Origin: Nocardia terrae
GTDB taxonomy: Bacteria > Actinomycetota > Actinomycetes > Mycobacteriales > Mycobacteriaceae
DNA: 64,000 nt
Direction: 5' to 3'
NCBI RefSeq assembly: GCF_009760405.1
Contig: NZ_WRPP01000011.1
Span: 186,001-250,000, forward strand
A program made the position numbers and the translations under genes. A model generated the notes under the pieces. The model saw only the letters and a list, made by a program, of their open reading frames with translations. It was not told the DNA's origin and did no database searches. Below, piece by piece: positions 63,835-64,000 of the stretch. Position 1 is the stretch's first letter. Each line of letters opens with the position of its first letter.

Positions 63835-64000
63835 TCAGACCTGCTGGGCGAGGCGGACGTAGGCGGCGGTGTCGAGGGTCTCGCCGCGGGCGGTGGGGTC
63901 GATTCCGGCGGCGACCAGGCGCTTTTCGGCCTCGGCGGCCGAGCCCGCCCAGCCGGCCAGGGCGGCGCGCAGGGTCTTGCGGCGCTGGGCGAAGGCGGCG
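63835..64000 (-). CDS. rsmA: 16S rRNA dimethyladenosine transferase, C-terminal part
   Basis: The minus strand from 64000 codes AAFAQRRKTLRAALAGWAG and ends AAYVRLAQQV, the typical C-terminal helical end of RsmA/KsgA, which dimethylates A1518 and A1519 of 16S rRNA. The 5' part is beyond the window. It is convergent with rpfB here, whereas in M. tuberculosis ksgA follows rpfB on the same strand. Confidence 0.82.
   Translation of the reverse strand, partial: AAFAQRRKTLRAALAGWAGSAAEAEKRLVAAGIDPTARGETLDTAAYVRLAQQV

Overview
The window looks like the chromosome of a Nocardia species or a close mycolic-acid actinomycete. It is GC-rich, uses many GTG starts, and has many leaderless starts preceded directly by a TANNNT -10 box. 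It also carries mycobacterial-type blocks: arcA, pmt, rsmI, metG, tatD, rpfB, and an Rv1354c/Rv1355c-like locus.

Layout. 1-6050: end of uppP, a secreted cutinase with a Thr/Pro tail, a secreted LIP-family lipase, an SDR under a MerR-type promoter, and two uncharacterised genes. 6228-11480: a promoter and a 30-codon ORF, then a xanthine dehydrogenase operon (xdhA, xdhB, xdhC). 11548-19117: two divergent operons that look like a small biosynthetic cluster. One holds a SRPBCC protein, a cucumopine-synthase-like protein, an FAD amine/amino-acid oxidase, an O-carbamoyltransferase and a histidine phosphatase. The other holds an EhpF/LuxE-like adenylating enzyme and a LuxC/EhpG-like acyl reductase. 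A guanine deaminase-like gene follows at 19329 and could feed xanthine to the Xdh enzyme. 20017-30500: small secreted proteins, a CocE-type hydrolase, an AraC regulator, an FAD monooxygenase, a membrane acyltransferase, an NAD-binding SDR, tRNA-Ala, a TetR regulator, an uracil-DNA glycosylase and a TRIC-like membrane protein.

30604-37714: two GyrI-like effector-binding proteins, then a three-gene operon (acyltransferase-like protein, E1/ThiF-nitroreductase fusion of the Rv1355c family, and a GAF-GGDEF-EAL c-di-GMP enzyme) and an SDR whose C-terminus runs into a dispersed repeat. 37722-42753: soxR, arcA, a GntR regulator, pmt and rsmI.

42784-59564 is an accessory block lying between rsmI and metG. 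It contains a P450, an unusual LysR-HTH/alpha-beta-hydrolase fusion, two RibD/DHFR-like reductases with a hydrolase, an MMPL transporter, a PapA-like acyltransferase, and a beta-lactone pathway matching the nocardiolactone type (OleA pair, OleC, OleD and an extra small membrane protein). Two tandem TetR genes and two tandem XRE genes close the block. 59844-64000 returns to core genes: metG, tatD, rpfB and the end of rsmA/ksgA, which here lies convergent to rpfB.

Three copies of one palindromic repeat family (37533, 49439, 63711) mark or interrupt gene borders. The most promising undescribed systems are the 11.5-19.1 kb cluster, the LysR-hydrolase fusion and the small membrane protein inside the beta-lactone operon. 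All functions are read from the sequence by eye; no database search was run.
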